A stretch of DNA of 64,000 nt, taken from Prorocentrum cordatum. Taxonomy: Eukaryota; Sar; Dinophyceae; Prorocentrales; Prorocentraceae. The first letter of the stretch is position 1. Each line of letters opens with the position of its first letter. This document shows, piece after piece, positions 61,285 to 64,000 of the stretch. The notes under the pieces were generated by a model. The model did no database searches. It saw nothing but the letters and a program-made list of their open reading frames with translations, and was not told the origin of the DNA. The stretch covers positions 1 through 64,000 of the forward strand of contig CAUYUJ010016886.1 in the NCBI GenBank assembly GCA_963575745.1, in the 5' to 3' direction. A program made the translations under genes and the position numbers.

Positions 61285-62640
61285 TCAATGAGGCTCCGTA
61301 GTAGAGGTGCACAGTAGAGCCTGGCCGGGCTCCAAACTCACACCTGCCTTTAGGTACACAGCTGGCTTGACAGGCATCAGGCCCTTCTGACCCCACCTGA
61401 CAACCCACAGAATGCCCAAGTTCTCACTCGACCACGTCGTGGCAGGCTCCTTGCAGCCCATGTTGCTCACAGACACCTCTGGGTTCGTCACAGAAGGCTC
61501 GAAGGCGACTTTGTGGGAGAGGTCCAGGGAGAAGAGCTTCGGGTTGTCCTCGTTGCGCACAATCTTGTGGTAGCAGATCTGGCAGTCTGGTTTGGTCTGG
61601 CGCTGCTCTTCGATGACCTTGCCAAGGGTCTGCGCTGTCTGGCCCAAGACCACCAGCGTCTTGTCGTCACGAAGGATGAATGGATATTGCTTATCAGTAG
61701 GATTGTCCTCGCCCTTGATCAGCTTGAAGCCGCCCTTCCCGAATTGGCACATCAGGGTGTTGGCCTGGAGCACCACCTTGGCAGTGGTCTTGTTCTGGAG
61801 GGTGATGGTGTGACCTGCGCGAATCTGGAGCGTAGCTGTGTCCTTGCCTGGGAGCTTCGCCTCCAGCAACAGGGCCTGCGTGATTGTGCTCGCGTCGACA
61901 ATGTACTTATCGCTGGTACGGGGCTTCTTGGGACTTGGCTCCTCTTCCTCACCACCAGGCCGCTTGCCGGACTTCAGATCCATCTCCTGCACCTCATCAA
62001 CAACTGCATATTACAGAGTCCATTTGTTGAGCCAATCCACGAACTCTGGACCGAAAGTGGGGTCGAATTGCCACTGCTTCACGATGCTCGCTGGAAGGAG
62101 CAAGCGATCCTTGTCCGCCCCCCCGATGATGAGCTTGTTGAGGCGCGGCTGCTGGGGGAATGGCTCGAGCAAGTCATCGCTGACCTTGGTGCTTGGCTGC
62201 GTGAAGCCTGGGATCTCCACCTTGCCTGCAAGCAATCCAGTCTCAATGGACTCCTGCACCGTGTGGAGCACCCAATCCATCTCCACCTGGTTGGCGCAAC
62301 ATCCAAAGAAGAAGAAGGGAGCATTGAATTGCTTCCTGTGCGAGACAAACGCTTCGAGGAAGTCCCCGGTACGAACATTCAAGTCCAGGATCAAGACTGC
62401 CTTGATGCCCTCCAGGTTGGCGCCGTCTGTCAAACTCTGCAGGAGGGCAACGCTGGCCTCCACACCCACCTGCTGAAACTTGGACGCTCCGTGGACATAG
62501 GAGCCCCGACCATCTGTGGATGGTGGCAACGAGTCTGCAGACAAGTCCTGTTGGATGCATTGGAGCAAAAAATTGCGGACGCTTCGCGAATCCCCACCAG
62601 CTCATCCAGAAACGATGCCCAGAGGAGTTGTCTGGATCAG
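61285..62640 (-). pseudogene. Decayed intronless copy of a dinoflagellate gene of unknown function
   Basis: Two minus frames in the same phase are separated only by a TAA at 62011-62013. The upstream part reads TDGRGSYVHGASKFQQVGVE, NLEGIKAVLILDLNVRTGDF, KLIIGGADKDRLLLPASIVK; the downstream part reads SDKYIVDASTITQALLLEAK, LQIRAGHTITLQNKTTAKVV, NLGILWVVRWGQKGLMPVKP. Both belong to one protein family I have met in dinoflagellate predictions, unnamed. A second break lies in a T6 run near 62570, where ASFLDELVGIREASA is in another frame. Absence of introns over 1.3 kb plus two disabling changes suggest a retrocopy; no leader relic was found at its 5' end, which runs into G-rich repeats. Confidence 0.65.
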
Positions 62641-62659
62641 GGAAGTGGGCAGCACACAG

Positions 62660-63660
62660 AGGAAGCCATTCTGAGACATCTTGGGATATCTTGAGCCATC
62701 TTGGAGGTCATCTTGGGCTCTCTCACGCGCTCTTGGAGTCATCTTAATCAGTGCTCCCCCCCAAGAGGCCAACATGTGGCTAAAACCTAAGTGCAATCAA
62801 CGATTTGGCATTCTCGCCGAGGCCTCTTGGAGCATCTTTGGGGGGTCTCTTGGGGCCTCTTGGGGGTCTCTTGGGGGTCTCCTGGGGGCCTCTTGGGGGC
62901 CTCTTGGGGCCAACTTGGGGCTATCTTGGGACCTCTTGGGGCCTCCTGGGCGCTTCTTGGGGCCATCTTGGAGGAGATCGATCAAACAAGAGGGGAGCAG
63001 TAATCGGTGTCCCCCCCCCAGGAGGTCAACATGGGGCCAACGCCCTAGTAAAACCAATGATGTTGGCTTCCTCGCCGAGGCCGTTTTGGCATTCTCGCCC
63101 AGGCCTCTTGGAGCATCTTGGGTGCCTCTGGGGGGTCTCTTGGGGCCTCTTGGGGGTCTCTGGGGGGCCTCCTGGGGGCCTCTTGGGGGCCTCTTGGGGC
63201 CATCTTGGGGCCATCCTGGGACCTCCATCTTGGGACCTCCGTGGCGCTTCTTGGGGCCAGCTTGGAGAAGATCGATCAAACAAGAGGGGAGCAGTAATTA
63301 TACTTAGCGCCCCCCCAGAAGGCCAAAATGGGGCCACCACCCTGGTAAAACCAATGAATTTGGCTTCCTCGCCGAGGCCGTTTTGGCATTCTCGCCGAGG
63401 TCTCTTGGAGCATCTTGGGTGCCTCTGGGGGGTCTCTTGGGGCCTCTTGGGGATCTCTTGGGGGCCTGGGGGCCTCTTGGGGCCATCTTGGGGCTATCTT
63501 GGGACCTCTCGGGGCCTCCCGGGCGCTTCTTGGGACAATATTGGAGGAGATCGATCAAACAAGAGGGGGGCGTCAATTAGCCCCCCCCCCAGGAGTCCAA
63601 AATGGGGCCACAACCCTAAAAACGTCAATGACTTTGGCTTCCTCGCCGAGGCCGTTTTGG
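62660..63660 (+). repeat. G-rich array 5, three tandem units of 281-297 bp
   Basis: Each unit has CTCGCCSAGGYCTCTTGGAG (62812, 63093, 63391), a block of CTTGGGGGCCT repeats, GAGATCGATCAAACAAGAG (about 62975, 63270, 63549), a run of C, then AAAACCAATGA. G-rich on the plus strand like arrays 1-4, but with its own punctuation. Confidence 0.9.
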
Positions 63661-64000
63661 ACGCCCTGGCAACTCGCGACCCCCCCCCCCCCCTCCAGGT
63701 CCATGAGGAGGGGGTAGGGGGAGGGGTAAACCCCTCCCCGAAGGGGAAGAAGGAGGGGTGGAAGTCTCTAAACCACCTACGCCCAGAGGGCTGGCGGGAT
63801 TTAAGATCCCGGGGACAATTCCAAGGCACCCTGAAACCTTCAAAAGAAAATCGAAGCCAGGCATATTCAGCCAGATGTGATTCGTGGGGGCACAAGGAGT
63901 CATCTGAATGAGTCTGTACGAAGTGTGTTGATCATGCATCTGCTCATCAGCGTAGCAGACTCCATGAAATCACAAGCCACAAGATGAATCCTGGAGACCT
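63661..64000. other. Unassigned sequence to window end
   Basis: A GGGGAGGGG/CCCCTCCCC inverted patch at 63710-63745; no gene recognised. Confidence 0.4.

Noticed and set aside
62685-62705. CCAAGATGGCTCAAG on the minus strand near the 5' edge of the retrocopy, like a leader relic
   Set aside because: Three mismatches in the diagnostic TTT core and the same CCAAGATGG motif is part of the adjoining repeat.

Overview
The window is dinoflagellate nuclear DNA. The strongest evidence is an exact dinoflagellate spliced leader (DinoSL) followed by a truncated second leader at 6602-6638. GC-rich sequence, abundant microsatellites, a GA-AG intron and lineage-typical retroelement and multicopy protein families agree. 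Genus is not determined; a high-GC, repeat-rich genome such as Prorocentrum would fit (inference). Every coding feature I could recognise, element or host, reads on the minus strand, as expected for dinoflagellate unidirectional gene arrays. I recognised no rRNA, tRNA or CRISPR.

Layout. 1-6995: a 6.6 kb LINE-type retrotransposon (ORF1; ORF2 with endonuclease, RT and RNase H) whose RNA was trans-spliced at least twice, sitting inside a CCT/AGG microsatellite. 7.3-11.3 kb: simple repeats and a 137-bp tandem array. 11.4-13.3 kb: a G-rich modular array, a composite head/tail repeat and a 113-bp palindromic satellite. 13.5-19.5 kb: a decayed tyrosine-recombinase (DIRS-like) retroelement. 19.7-23.9 kb: more G-rich modules. 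25.2-28.3 kb: a broken copia-like gag region. 28.3-41.5 kb: mostly non-coding, with microsatellites, two copies of a TA-flanked MITE, a second AT-rich MITE and a second 113-bp satellite.

41.9-58.7 kb is the most unusual part: a minus-strand gene cluster peppered with about 39 copies of a tiny GC-rich hairpin whose tetraloop is nearly constant (TGCT on the plus strand, AGCA in the transcript) and whose stem sequence varies from copy to copy. The hairpins lie in coding and non-coding DNA, always in one orientation, and are absent elsewhere in the window. The genes are an endonuclease/exonuclease/phosphatase-like protein (42.5-44.6 kb), a fragment of a conserved dinoflagellate family (45.2 kb), a split gene joining an OTU-like motif to a DDE (pogo/CENP-B-like) transposase domain (47.3-51.7 kb), two copies of an unknown gene made by a mosaic duplication (52.7-54.8 kb), and an 830-residue unknown protein (55.2-57.7 kb).

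58.9-61.3 kb turns AT-rich with a 12-bp minisatellite. A decayed intronless gene copy (61.3-62.6 kb) and a G-rich tandem array (62.7-63.7 kb) close the window. Coding ends and exon joins are read by eye from translated sequence; no searches were run.
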